From Nocardioides sp. HDW12B (GTDB lineage: Bacteria; Actinomycetota; Actinomycetes; Propionibacteriales; Nocardioidaceae), in NCBI RefSeq assembly GCF_011299595.1, contig NZ_CP049867.1, positions 372,001-436,000 on the forward strand: 64,000 nt of DNA, given 5' to 3'. A program made the position numbers and the translations under genes. The notes beneath the pieces are model-generated. The model did no database searches. It was given only the letters and a program-made list of their open reading frames with translations, and was not told the origin of the DNA. Within the stretch, counting starts at the first letter, position 1. Every line of letters starts with the position of its first letter. Below are positions 26,120-34,849 of this stretch, piece after piece.

Positions 26120-26821
26120 ATGGACGTGACGGACATCAGTGACGCGTTGGCGGAGGCCGCGCGCGCCATGGGCAACCGCGAGTCGCTGCCCGAGACCCTC
26201 CAGGCGATCGTCGACGCGGCCCGCACCTCCCTGCCGCCGTTCGAGGTCGGTGTGTCCACCACGGCCAAGGACGGGGCGATCACGACCCGGGCGGCGACCA
26301 GCCAGACGGTCTGGGACCTCGACACCCTCCAGTACGAGCTCGGTGAGGGCCCGTGCCTCGAGGCGATCCTCGACGAGGGCGTGGTGAGCGCGCCGGCGAT
26401 CCGTCACGACCAGCGCTGGCCCCGCTACGTCCCGGTCGCCGTCCGCGACCACGGGCTGTGCTCGCAGTTCGCGGTGCGGATGTTCCTCGACGAGGAGGGC
26501 ACCGTCGGGGGGCTCAACTTCTACTCGACCTCGACCGAGAGCATCGAGGCCGAGGACGTCGAGCTGGCCAAGCTCTTCGCCGCGCACGCCGCGGTCGCCT
26601 TCGGGCAGGCCCGGGAGATCGAGAACCTCAACCGTGCCCTCGAGAGCCGGACCGTGATCGGTCAGGCCATGGGGCTCGTCATGGGGCGCTACTCGCTCGA
26701 CCAGGACGCGGCGTTCGCGTTCCTGCGGCGGGCGTCGTCGCACGCCAACATCAAGCTGCACGACGTGGCGAAGCGCATCGTGGAGGAGGCCGACCGCATC
26801 GGCGGCAGCGGCACCCCCTGA
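26120..26821 (+). CDS. GAF and ANTAR domain regulator
   Basis: A 233-residue cytosolic protein. A GAF sensor domain covers about residues 20-160 (ARTSLPPFEVGVSTTAKDG to LFAAHAAVAFGQ). A C-terminal ANTAR RNA-binding domain begins ALESRTVIGQAMGLVMGRY and ends VAKRIVEEAD. ANTAR proteins bind paired hexaloop hairpins and prevent termination. GGAAGG precedes the ATG at 26120. It converges with an alternative sigma factor, and the neighbourhood (sigma factor, LuxR-type regulator) suggests a stress-response locus. Confidence 0.88.
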   Translation: MDVTDISDALAEAARAMGNRESLPETLQAIVDAARTSLPPFEVGVSTTAKDGAITTRAATSQTVWDLDTLQYELGEGPCLEAILDEGVVSAPAIRHDQRWPRYVPVAVRDHGLCSQFAVRMFLDEEGTVGGLNFYSTSTESIEAEDVELAKLFAAHAAVAFGQAREIENLNRALESRTVIGQAMGLVMGRYSLDQDAAFAFLRRASSHANIKLHDVAKRIVEEADRIGGSGTP

Positions 26822-26842
26822 TCGTCCCCGTCCGCGTGCCCC

Positions 26843-27670
26843 TCAGCCCGTCGAGGCCAGCGAGGGATCGAGCGAGCGGTCCAGCGGGCCGATGGCGTCG
26901 CGCAGGTCGTCCAGGATCCGCGCGAGGAGTCGCGAGACCTGCATCTGCGTGATGCCCAGCTCCTCGGCGATCTCGCGCTGCGTCACCTGGGCGCAGAAGC
27001 GCAGGAACACGATCCGGCGGTCACGCGGGCTCAGCGAGTCGAGGACCGGCACCAGCAGCATCCGGGCCTCGAGCGCCGCGACGTCACCCTCGTCCTCGTC
27101 GGGCAGGAGGTCCCCGAGGGACCCGGGGGAGTCCGCCGACGTGGGCGCGTCCAGCGAGGTCGGGGCGAAGCAGCCGTTGGCCGCCATCGCCTCCAGCACC
27201 TCCTCCTCGTCCTGGCCGAGCGACGCGGCGATCTCGGACGGCCGGGCCGAGCGTCCCAGGATCTGGGAGAGGTCCTCGCCGGCGGCGGAGATGCGGGCCT
27301 GCAGGTCCTGGAGGCGGCGTGGCGGCCGCACCACCCAGGCCATGTCGCGGAAGTAGCGGCGTACCTCGCCTCGGATGGTGGGCACCGCGTAGGCCAGGAA
27401 GTCGTGACCGGCGTCGACGTCGAAGCCGCGCGCAGCCTTGACCAGACCGAGGTAGGCGACCTGCACCAGGTCGTCCTCGGCCACGCCCCGACGCCGGTAG
27501 CGGCTCGCGATGGACTCGGCCACCTCGAGGTGGAGCTCGACGACCTCGCCGAGCAGGCGCTCCCGCTTGTCGGGGGAGGACGTCTCGGCGGCGCGACGCA
27601 GCAGCTGCGACGCGTCGTCGTCGCGACGCTCGCGCGAGAGGCGGCGATCGGGAGAGAGGGTCGGGCTCAC
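26843..27670 (-). CDS. SigB/SigF/SigG-type RNA polymerase sigma factor
   Basis: A 275-residue group 3 sigma factor. Region 2 has EDDLVQVAYLGLVKAARGFDVD and FLAYAVPTIRGEVRRYFRD. Region 3 includes RPPRRLQDLQARISAAGEDL, and region 4 ends with VTQREIAEELGITQMQVSRLLARIL, a helix-turn-helix for -35 recognition. Such factors control general stress genes and are normally held by anti-sigma factors, none of which are adjacent. Start GTG 27670 has AAGGTG upstream. Confidence 0.9.
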   Translation of the reverse strand: MSPTLSPDRRLSRERRDDDASQLLRRAAETSSPDKRERLLGEVVELHLEVAESIASRYRRRGVAEDDLVQVAYLGLVKAARGFDVDAGHDFLAYAVPTIRGEVRRYFRDMAWVVRPPRRLQDLQARISAAGEDLSQILGRSARPSEIAASLGQDEEEVLEAMAANGCFAPTSLDAPTSADSPGSLGDLLPDEDEGDVAALEARMLLVPVLDSLSPRDRRIVFLRFCAQVTQREIAEELGITQMQVSRLLARILDDLRDAIGPLDRSLDPSLASTG

Positions 27671-27775
27671 GGGGCACCTTGCAGCCAGGTGTGTCCGCCG
27701 TGGGCTCGAGCGGGTCCAGAACAGGAACGGTCAGCGCCGCTCCACCGCCATTGTGGTCGGGTCGGGCCCACGAGG

Positions 27776-28336
27776 TCAAGAAACCCCGGGCGCTCCCGGG
27801 GGCGACGGCGCGAGACCGTGGGAGAAGGCCCAGGCCACGGCCTGGGCACGGGTGCGCACGCCCATCTTGCGGTAGGCGGACCGGATGTAGCTCTTGAGCG
27901 TGTTCTGCGTGAGGTAGAGCCGGACGGCGATCTCGTGGTTGGGCAGCCCGGCGGCCACCAGGGTGACGACCTGCTCCTCACGCGGGGACAGCGCGGAGGC
28001 GTGGTCGGAGCGCCGCACACCGGCCGCCCAGTCGTCAGCAGGGTCGCCCGCACGGTCGTCCGCCAGCCGCGGCCCGGACGCCTCGACCGAGGCCAGCAGT
28101 GCGAGCAGGTCCTGCGTGCTGAGGGCGAGCACCAGCTCGCTGACGTCCGCCTGGGCCGAGTGCATGACCACGGCGCGGTCGGTGTACGGCGCCAGCACGC
28201 GTCTCAGCCGCTCGCCCACCTGCTGGTGGTCGTCGCGGACGGCCACCCGGACGACCGCCTGGGGGGCGGTGTCGTGGTCCCGACGCTGCTCGGGGACCGG
28301 TGGTTCCGCGAGGGCTGTGCCGGTGCTGGGGCTCAT
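27776..28336 (-). CDS. LuxR-type regulator with shortened receiver-like domain
   Basis: A 186-residue protein. The C-terminal LuxR helix-turn-helix is clear: SPREEQVVTLVAAGLPNHEIA then NTLKSYIRSAYRKMGVRTRA. The N-terminal ~80 residues look like the start of a response-regulator receiver (VVRVAVRDDHQQVGERLRRVL) but are too short for a full domain. I see no clear phosphoacceptor aspartate. A GGAGG precedes the ATG. It is divergent from the LCP gene and may serve the same stress circuit as the sigma factor. Confidence 0.82.
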   Translation of the reverse strand: MSPSTGTALAEPPVPEQRRDHDTAPQAVVRVAVRDDHQQVGERLRRVLAPYTDRAVVMHSAQADVSELVLALSTQDLLALLASVEASGPRLADDRAGDPADDWAAGVRRSDHASALSPREEQVVTLVAAGLPNHEIAVRLYLTQNTLKSYIRSAYRKMGVRTRAQAVAWAFSHGLAPSPPGAPGVS

Positions 28337-28550
28337 GGCGACCTCCTGGGACAGACCCCTGAGGGGGTGTCGGAGCCGTGCCCGTACCCCTCGCCCGTCC
28401 GTTCATGCGGACCGTCCAGCAGGTCGGCCTACCACACGCGATTTCAGGATTCACCCGGCGTGTCGGCATCATGGACGGGACCATGGGGGGCGGTCCGTGT
28501 CCAGCAGGACACGCCGCCGACTCCCGACGTACTCCTCGCAGGACGGTTCC

Positions 28551-29681
28551 GTGGCCTACCAGGGCAAGCACCGCAACACCGGCAAGCACCCGGTCATCCG
28601 TGCCGTCGCCATCTCCACGGCCCTCGTCCTCGCCGTCCTCGCCGGCACGGTCGTGCTGACCTACCGCCACCTCGAGGGAAACATCACGGAGTCCCAGGCC
28701 TTCGACAACATCCTCAGCGAGCGTCCGGAGCAGGAGGAGGTCGAGGGCCCCAAGGAGCCGCTCAACGTCCTCGTGCTCGGCTCCGACAGCCGGCAGGGCC
28801 AGACCGACGTGCTGGGCCAGACCCCCGGGCTCTCGGACACCACGATCCTGCTGCACCTGTCGGCCGACCGCTCGCGGGCGTACGGCGTCAGCATCCCGCG
28901 CGACCTGATGGTGCCCCGCCCGGCCTGCAAGGCGCGCGCGGGCGGCACCGTCCCCGCCCAGCAGATCGTGCAGTGGAACGACGCGTTCGCCGTCGGCGGC
29001 GAGGCGTGCACGGTGGCCCAGTTCGAGAAGATGTCGGACCTGCGGGTCGACCACTTCGTCATCGTCAACTTCAACGGCTTCGAGTCGATGGTCGACGCCC
29101 TGGGGGGCGTGCCGATCTGCGTGCCCACCGACGTCAACGACCCGATCGGCAAGATCTACCTCTCGGCCGGCACCTACACGATGGACGGCAAGCAGGCGCT
29201 CGACTACGTGCGGGTGCGCCACTCCATCGGCTCGCAGGACACCGGCGACATCGGTCGCATGAAGCGGCAGCAGACCTTCATGGCGTCGATGGTGAACAAG
29301 GCGCTCTCGTCGAGCACGCTGTTCAACCCGGTGCGGCTGGGGCGCTTCCTCAACGCCGCCACCGAGTCGCTGACGACCGACCCGGGCCTGCGCAACCTGA
29401 ACTCGCTCTACTCGCTCGCGCAGGAGATGAAGGGCATCGGCCTCGACAAGGTGCAGTTCCTCAGCGTGCCGTTCGGTCCCTACGCCCCCGACCCCAACCG
29501 TCTCGGGCTGCTGCCGACCGCGGACCGGCTGTGGGACGAGATCCGCGAGGACCAGGCGCTGAGCCCCGAGTTCCTCAAGAAGGCCACCAAGGCGTCCGAG
29601 GGCAAGCCCGGCGACGGCAAGGGCGAGCCGAAGACCGAGGCGGAGAAGGAAGAGGCGGCCCTCAACGGGCTGTGCGCCTAG
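28551..29681 (+). CDS. LytR-CpsA-Psr (LCP) family cell-wall ligase
   Basis: A 376-residue membrane-anchored enzyme that transfers polymers from lipid carriers to peptidoglycan outside the cell. A short basic N-terminus precedes one helix (about residues 17-37). The LCP domain begins at LNVLVLGSDSRQG and includes RSRAYGVSIPRDLMV, FNGFESMVDALGGV and the pyrophosphate-binding DYVRVRHSI with GDIGRMKRQQ. GTG 28551 gives a normal N-terminus. The C-terminal tail is Lys/Glu-rich. Its stop codon overlaps the stop of the convergent kinase in the palindrome CTAG. Confidence 0.9.
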   Translation: MAYQGKHRNTGKHPVIRAVAISTALVLAVLAGTVVLTYRHLEGNITESQAFDNILSERPEQEEVEGPKEPLNVLVLGSDSRQGQTDVLGQTPGLSDTTILLHLSADRSRAYGVSIPRDLMVPRPACKARAGGTVPAQQIVQWNDAFAVGGEACTVAQFEKMSDLRVDHFVIVNFNGFESMVDALGGVPICVPTDVNDPIGKIYLSAGTYTMDGKQALDYVRVRHSIGSQDTGDIGRMKRQQTFMASMVNKALSSSTLFNPVRLGRFLNAATESLTTDPGLRNLNSLYSLAQEMKGIGLDKVQFLSVPFGPYAPDPNRLGLLPTADRLWDEIREDQALSPEFLKKATKASEGKPGDGKGEPKTEAEKEEAALNGLCA

Positions 29682-30646
29682 GCCCCGCGGTCGCCGGCGG
29701 GGCGGGTCGGGCTCTGCTCGGCGTACGCCGCGACGGTGGCGAGGTCGTAGTCGCCGTGGTCCGTGCCGAGGCCCTGCGCGACCTGGGCCGCCGCGGCGTT
29801 GCCCCACGCAGCCGCCGCGACGGGTGAGCGGCCGGCGAGGACCCCGGCCAGGTAGCCGGCGCTGAAGGCGTCGCCGCAACCGGTCGTGTCGACGACCGTG
29901 ACGTCGTACGCCGGGACCGCGACCGCCTCGTCGGCCGACACCACGAGCGCGCCGTCGCCGCCGGCGGTGACCGCCACCCGGCCGACCCCGCGCCCGACCA
30001 GCGCGCGCGCCGCCTCGGTGAGGTCCTCGATGCCGGTCAGGCCACGCAGCTGCTCGTCGTTGGGCAGCAGGTGGTCGACGTGGGGGAGCGCGTCGGCGAC
30101 CCAGGCCAGCATGTCGGGGTCGCCCGGCGCCAGCAGGTCCATCGACGTGACCGTGCCGTGGGCCCGGGCGTGCCCGAGCAGCCGCCCGGCCGCCTCGCCG
30201 CCGAGGAACTCGGGGCCGCCGAGGTGGAGCAGGTCGGCCGCCGCCACCAGGTCGAGATCGACGTCGTCGAGGGTGAAGGCGCCGTTGGCCCCGATGCAGT
30301 GCCAGGCCGGCCGGTCGCCGTTCGGTCGCACGGGGATGACGCTGGCGGAGGTCTGCTCGTCGCGCTCGACGAGCCCGGAGACGTCGACGCCGTGGTCGGA
30401 CAGCAGCGTCCGCAGCAGCCGGCCGGCCGGGTCCCGACCGGTGGCGCCGACGCCGGAGACCTGCAGGCCGAGCTTCGCGAGCACGACCGCGGTGCCGCCG
30501 GCCGTGCCGGCGGGGGAGAGCGAGACCTGCTCGACGAGCTGGCCCTCCGAGCCCTCGGGGAGGGTCTCGACGTGGCGGACGTGCACGTCGAGGACGTGGA
30601 CGCCGACGGCGACGACCCGGGTGGCGGCGAGGTCGCGAGCGGTCAT
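29678..30646 (-). CDS. PfkB-family carbohydrate kinase
   Basis: A 322-residue ribokinase-like enzyme. The second PfkB signature VVDTTGCGDAFSAGYLAG holds the catalytic base D259 and the anion hole. The N-terminal region LSPAGTAGGTAVVLAKLG is the sugar-binding side. It is the last gene of a TetR/aldolase/kinase operon, linked to the aldolase by a 4-nt ATGA overlap. A kinase plus a class II aldolase suggests phosphorylation and aldol cleavage of an unusual sugar; no isomerase is visible. The exact sugar is unknown. Confidence 0.85.
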   Translation of the reverse strand: MTARDLAATRVVAVGVHVLDVHVRHVETLPEGSEGQLVEQVSLSPAGTAGGTAVVLAKLGLQVSGVGATGRDPAGRLLRTLLSDHGVDVSGLVERDEQTSASVIPVRPNGDRPAWHCIGANGAFTLDDVDLDLVAAADLLHLGGPEFLGGEAAGRLLGHARAHGTVTSMDLLAPGDPDMLAWVADALPHVDHLLPNDEQLRGLTGIEDLTEAARALVGRGVGRVAVTAGGDGALVVSADEAVAVPAYDVTVVDTTGCGDAFSAGYLAGVLAGRSPVAAAAWGNAAAAQVAQGLGTDHGDYDLATVAAYAEQSPTRPAGDRGA

Positions 30647-31323
30647 CGGGACTCCTCGTCGGTCGGGCGGCGCCGCAGGGTGCCGTAGGACCGGGCGAGT
30701 GCCGCCTCGACCACGGCGCGCTGCTGGTCCTCGTCGAGCACGCGGGGAGTGCCCAGGGCGCTCGCGTCGCGGTAGATGCCGCAGAGCCACTCCAGCAGCA
30801 GGGCGTGGTCGAGGGCCTCGCCGACGGTGGCGCCCACGGCGACCGACCCGTGGTTGGACATGAGGGCCGCACGTCGGTCGGTGAGCGCCGTGCTGACGTC
30901 GGCGGCCAGCTCGGCGCTGCCGAACGTGGAGTACGGCGCCACTCGGACGTCGCCGCCGAGCGCCAGCTGCTGGTAGTGGATGACCGGCAGCGTGTCGAGG
31001 ACGGTGCCGACCGCGACGCTCAGGGGGGCGTGGACGTGCATGACGGCGTCGACCCCGGAGCCCGCCGGGCGGGCGCGGTAGATGCCCAGGTGCAGGTCGA
31101 CCTCCGAGGTGGGCTCGAGGTCGCCCTCCACGAACGCGCCGTCGAGGTCGACGACGACCACCTCGTCCTCGGTGACGCGCCCGAGGACGGCTCCGGTCGC
31201 GGTGATCGCCACCTGGCCGCCGAAGCGCTGGCTGGCGTTGCCGGCCGTCCCCACGACGAGCTTCTCGGTGGCGGCTCGGTGGCACGCCTCGACGACCGCC
31301 CGGCGCGCGGTGATCTCGTTCAC
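30643..31323 (-). CDS. Class II aldolase/adducin-family protein
   Basis: A 226-residue zinc aldolase or epimerase of the fuculose-phosphate type. It has GTAGNASQRF near the phosphate site, TSEVDLHLGIYRA with the catalytic glutamate, metal ligands in MHVHAPLSVA, and a third histidine in LMSNHGSVAVG. Its GTG overlaps the tetR stop and its stop overlaps the kinase start, so all three genes are translationally coupled. Expected chemistry is retro-aldol cleavage of a phosphorylated sugar to DHAP and an aldehyde. Confidence 0.86.
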   Translation of the reverse strand: MNEITARRAVVEACHRAATEKLVVGTAGNASQRFGGQVAITATGAVLGRVTEDEVVVVDLDGAFVEGDLEPTSEVDLHLGIYRARPAGSGVDAVMHVHAPLSVAVGTVLDTLPVIHYQQLALGGDVRVAPYSTFGSAELAADVSTALTDRRAALMSNHGSVAVGATVGEALDHALLLEWLCGIYRDASALGTPRVLDEDQQRAVVEAALARSYGTLRRRPTDEESR

Positions 31324-31985
31324 CGCTCGGCCCTCGCCCCGGTGCCGGCCGCGGTCCCGGCCCCGGACCGGTCGGCGGCGTGCACATGCAGGTAGCCGAC
31401 GACCGCCCGCCGGGCCTCGAGGAGGATCGCGTCGTCGCCGGTCAGGGAGTCCTCGAAGGCGAGCTGGAAGAGCCGGTCGCCGATCTCGACGGCGAGCTCG
31501 GCGACCCGGACCGGGGTGCCGGCGGCGAGCAGGCCGGACTCGCAGGCCAGCGCGTGCAGGCCGGCGGCGACCCGTCGGTTGTGCTCGCGGCAGAGGTCGC
31601 GCACCGACTGGTTGCCGCGACCGCGCAGCCAGATCTCCACGAACGCCGGGCGCTCGCGGTAGACCGAGACGAAGGCCTCGACGGTGGCGGACACCAGGCC
31701 CTCCAGCGTCAGGCCCTGCTCGGTGCCCTCGGCGAGGCCGGTGGCGACGCGGGCGTCCATCTCCTCGATGTCGCGCTCGACGAGGGCGAGCAGGATCTCG
31801 TCCTTGTCGGCGAAGTACTGGTAGAGCGACGCGACCGGCACCCCCGCGGCGTGGGCGATCGTGCGGGTGCCGAGGGCGTCGACGCCGTCGGTGACCACGA
31901 GCCGCGAGGCCGTGTCGAGCAGGCGGGCGACCCGGTCGCGGCTGCGCGACTGCTGGGGCACACGGCGCTTGCGGTGGTCGGTCAC
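31320..31985 (-). CDS. TetR-family repressor of the aldolase/kinase operon
   Basis: A 221-residue regulator. Its N-terminal helix-turn-helix is GTRTIAHAAGVPVASLYQYFADKDEIL, followed by a ligand domain with ETLEGL-like helices. It is first in the operon, so it probably autoregulates. GTG 31985 is chosen because TATTGT lies 6 nt upstream. A quasi-palindrome at 32012-32032 overlaps the expected -35 position and could be its operator, possibly also acting on the divergent amine oxidase gene. Confidence 0.87.
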   Translation of the reverse strand: MTDHRKRRVPQQSRSRDRVARLLDTASRLVVTDGVDALGTRTIAHAAGVPVASLYQYFADKDEILLALVERDIEEMDARVATGLAEGTEQGLTLEGLVSATVEAFVSVYRERPAFVEIWLRGRGNQSVRDLCREHNRRVAAGLHALACESGLLAAGTPVRVAELAVEIGDRLFQLAFEDSLTGDDAILLEARRAVVGYLHVHAADRSGAGTAAGTGARAER

Positions 31986-31991
31986 GAGCCG

Positions 31992-31997
31992 ACAATA
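31992..31997 (-). promoter_or_regulatory. -10 box of leaderless tetR
   Basis: TATTGT on the minus strand, 6 nt before GTG 31985. Confidence 0.5.
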
Positions 31998-32011
31998 GTC
32001 CAGCGAGCGGA

Positions 32012-32032
32012 AACCTGACACATGTTTAGGTT
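32012..32032. promoter_or_regulatory. Quasi-palindrome AACCT-N11-AGGTT, candidate TetR operator
   Basis: Arms AACCT and AGGTT flank a central ACATGT in the 88-bp divergent gap. It is one of the few AT-richer stretches nearby. Half-site spacing is slightly asymmetric. Confidence 0.4.
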
Positions 32033-32073
32033 AATCTTGAGACATTCGTTGTCCCTTGCGTCAGGATCGCCCC

Positions 32074-33639
32074 ATGACCCGTGCACCGCGCCCCGCCACC
32101 GACGTCCCCTCCCCGGCCTCCGGGGACCCGGACCCCGACCCCACCGGCGGCCCGGGCGGGGTCAGTCGTCGCACGGTGCTGGCCGGCAGCGGCCTGGGCA
32201 CGATCGGCGCGCTCGGTGCCCTGACGACCGCGGGATCCCTCAGTGCGGCCGAGGCCGCGACCACGCGCGGGTCCCTGCCCGACCGGGTCGACGTAGTGGT
32301 CGTCGGCGGTGGCCTGTCGGGCCTCGTCGCGGCGCGCAACCTCCGGCGGAGGGGTGCCTCGGTGCTCGTGGTGGAGGCCCGCAACCGGGTCGGTGGCCGC
32401 CTGCTCAACGAGGAGGTGGGCGAGGACTCCGTCATCGAGGCCGGCGGCGCGTTCGTCGGTCCCACCCAGGACCACATCCTCGACCTGGCCCGTGACCTGA
32501 GGGTGCCGACCTTCCAGAGCTACGCCACGGGCGACAACGTCTACGTCAAGGACGGCGTCGCCATCCCCTACACCGGGACGGTCCCGCCGGACCCGGCGAT
32601 CCTGCCCGACGCCGGCCAGCTCCAGGAGCGCATCAACCGGATGGCCGCGGAGATCGACGTCAGCGCGCCGTGGTCGCACCCGCAGGCCGCGGAGTGGGAC
32701 CGGCAGACCTTCGACGACTGGGTGCTGCGCAACGCCGCCAACGACGACGTCCGCGACCTGCTGCTGTGCTACTCCCAGGCCGCCTTCGGCAGCGACATGC
32801 GCGACTTCTCGCTGCTCTTCCTGGTCTGGTACATCGCCGCCTCCGGCAACGAGCAGAACGTCGGCACCTTCGAGCGCTCGTCCGGCAGCCGCGACGCCGC
32901 CCAGGACAGCCGCTTCGTCGGCGGGTCGCAGCTGGTGCCGCTGAGGCTGGCGCAGCAGCTCGGCGACCGGGTCGCGCTCAACGCCACGGTGCGGTCGGTG
33001 CGCCAGACCGCGCGGTACGTCGACGTACGCACCGATCGCGGCTCCGTGCGTGCCAAGCGGGTCGTGGTGGCCTGCCCGCCTCCGACGATCCTGGGCATCG
33101 ACTGGTTCCCGCTGCTCCCGCAGCGGCGCGCCCGCCTGCTGCAGCGCATGCCGATGGGGGCGCTGATGAAGTGCGACGCGGTCTACGAGACCCCCTTCTG
33201 GCGTGAGGACGGGCTGTCCGGCACGGGGCTGAACACCGAGGGCGCCGTGCGCACCTGCTTCGACAACTCGCCGAAGGACGCCGCGGTCGGGGTGCTGCTG
33301 TCCTTCGTCGGCGGCTCGACGTGGGAGACCTACGGCACGGTGGGCCTGGCCCAGCGCCGGCAGGCGGTGCTCGAGGGGTTCGCGAAGATCGTGGGCGAGA
33401 AGGCGCTCGACCCGATCGAGTACACCGAGCACGACTGGACGCTCGAGCGCTGGACCGGTGGTGGACCGGTCGCGCTGCAGGTGCCGGGCACGATCGTGGA
33501 GTACGGCCGCGTCATCCGCCAGCCCTTCAACCGCGTGCACTGGGCCGGCACCGAGACCTCGACGTACTGGCCCGGCTACATGGACGGCGCGGTGCGCGCC
33601 GGGGAGCGGGCGGCCCTCGAAGTGGCGGACCTGCTGTGA
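32074..33639 (+). CDS. Tat-exported flavin monoamine oxidase
   Basis: A 521-residue FAD amine oxidase. A twin-arginine signal is visible: VSRRTVLAGSGLGTIGALGA, followed by a cleavable-looking AEAAT. The Rossmann motif is VVVVGGGLSGLVAARNL with GRVGGR-type continuation, and the C-terminal FAD motif is HWAGTETSTYWPGYMDGA. It probably deaminates a primary amine outside the membrane, producing aldehyde, ammonia and H2O2. It is coupled by 4 nt to a secreted propeller-like protein. A CAGGAT ends 6 nt before the ATG. Confidence 0.85.
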   Translation: MTRAPRPATDVPSPASGDPDPDPTGGPGGVSRRTVLAGSGLGTIGALGALTTAGSLSAAEAATTRGSLPDRVDVVVVGGGLSGLVAARNLRRRGASVLVVEARNRVGGRLLNEEVGEDSVIEAGGAFVGPTQDHILDLARDLRVPTFQSYATGDNVYVKDGVAIPYTGTVPPDPAILPDAGQLQERINRMAAEIDVSAPWSHPQAAEWDRQTFDDWVLRNAANDDVRDLLLCYSQAAFGSDMRDFSLLFLVWYIAASGNEQNVGTFERSSGSRDAAQDSRFVGGSQLVPLRLAQQLGDRVALNATVRSVRQTARYVDVRTDRGSVRAKRVVVACPPPTILGIDWFPLLPQRRARLLQRMPMGALMKCDAVYETPFWREDGLSGTGLNTEGAVRTCFDNSPKDAAVGVLLSFVGGSTWETYGTVGLAQRRQAVLEGFAKIVGEKALDPIEYTEHDWTLERWTGGGPVALQVPGTIVEYGRVIRQPFNRVHWAGTETSTYWPGYMDGAVRAGERAALEVADLL

Positions 33640-34787
33640 GCGCGACGTCGACGCGCGCCCGCTCGCGCTGGGCGGGGGCGGCGCTCGCCGCGCTGGCGGG
33701 GGTGGCGGCGCTCACCACGCCCGTGGGACCCCAGGGTGCGGTCGCGGGGGAGCGCCAGGCCGCCGCGGAGCGGGAGCGCTGGGACACCCGGGTGACCACG
33801 CGGGTCCCGCGGCCCGGCTACCCGGCGTTCGCCTACGCCCACCCCAACGGCCGGCTCTACGCCGGCACCTACACCAACCCGTCCGGCGACGACGAGCGCT
33901 CGCGGATCTTCGAGTGGACGCGGTCCGGGACACTGCTGCGCTCGTGGACCGTGCCGGGGCAGGACCTCGCTGGCGACCAGGGCGCGCAGGCCGCGCTCAG
34001 CGACGCCGCCGGCCGGCTGGTCGTGCTGGAGAAGTCGACCGCGCGCGTGATGCGGCTGAACCTGGGGACGGGACGGTTCACGACGTACGCCCGGATCCCG
34101 GACCTGCCGACCTGTGCGCCGGGCGAGGAGCCTGACGGCTCCTGCTCGCCCAACGCCACCGACTCGCCGGCGATCCCGAACTACGCCGCCTGGGGACGCG
34201 GCGGCGTCCTCTACGTCACCGACTACGGCCAGGCCGTGGTGTGGCGGGTGCCGCCCGGCGGCGGACGTGCGACCGCGTGGTTCGCCGACAGCCGCCTCGA
34301 CGGCTCCGAGTTCGGCACCGCCGGTCTGCTCATGACCCCGGGCCACCGGGCGCTGCTGCTGACCCAGCAGACCTCCACGGGCACCGCGCAGACCACGCAG
34401 GGCACGCTGTTCCGGCTCGCGATCCGCGACGACGGGCGCCCGGGAGCGATGCGGGCGCTGTGGACCAGCCTCCCCGGTGACCTGCCCGACGGCTTCGGGA
34501 TCGCGCGGTCGGGGCGGATCTACCTCGCCAACGCCGGGCTCTCGAACCAGCTCGTCGTGCTGAGCGCCGCGGGCGAGGAGGTCGAGCGCTTCCCCGCCGT
34601 GCCCGGCTCCGGGGAGAACGGCTCGCCGATCCCCTTCGACACCCCGTCCAACGCGACCTTCGCGGGCCGGAGCGTCGTCGTGGCGAACCAGAGCTTCACC
34701 GGCAACCGCGACCACCACGCCCTGCTGGACGTGCACGTCGGGGAGCGCGGCGAGCCGGTCTGGATCCCCCGCCGCGCCGGACGCTGA
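33636..34787 (+). CDS. Secreted SMP-30/gluconolactonase-like beta-propeller protein
   Basis: A 383-residue protein starting at a GTG that shares bases with the upstream stop (GTGA). An N-terminal signal peptide (basic, then AGAALAALAGVAALTT) is followed by repeated strand patterns such as LYAGTYTNPSG, RLVVLEKSTARVMRLN and GVLYVTDYGQAVVWRVPPGG, typical of a six-bladed SMP-30-like propeller. Co-transcription with the amine oxidase suggests joint action on an extracellular substrate. Lactonase activity is not proven. Confidence 0.7.
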   Translation: MSATSTRARSRWAGAALAALAGVAALTTPVGPQGAVAGERQAAAERERWDTRVTTRVPRPGYPAFAYAHPNGRLYAGTYTNPSGDDERSRIFEWTRSGTLLRSWTVPGQDLAGDQGAQAALSDAAGRLVVLEKSTARVMRLNLGTGRFTTYARIPDLPTCAPGEEPDGSCSPNATDSPAIPNYAAWGRGGVLYVTDYGQAVVWRVPPGGGRATAWFADSRLDGSEFGTAGLLMTPGHRALLLTQQTSTGTAQTTQGTLFRLAIRDDGRPGAMRALWTSLPGDLPDGFGIARSGRIYLANAGLSNQLVVLSAAGEEVERFPAVPGSGENGSPIPFDTPSNATFAGRSVVVANQSFTGNRDHHALLDVHVGERGEPVWIPRRAGR

Positions 34788-34849
34788 CCCGCGGGCCCGA
34801 GGCCCGGTCGGGACCTACCCTGGGACTCCCCGCGACTCCAGGAGGTCCG

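Noticed and set aside
29678-29681. Overlapping stop codons of the LCP and kinase genes (CTAG)
   Set aside because: Real but ordinary for compact convergent genes; not reported as a finding.
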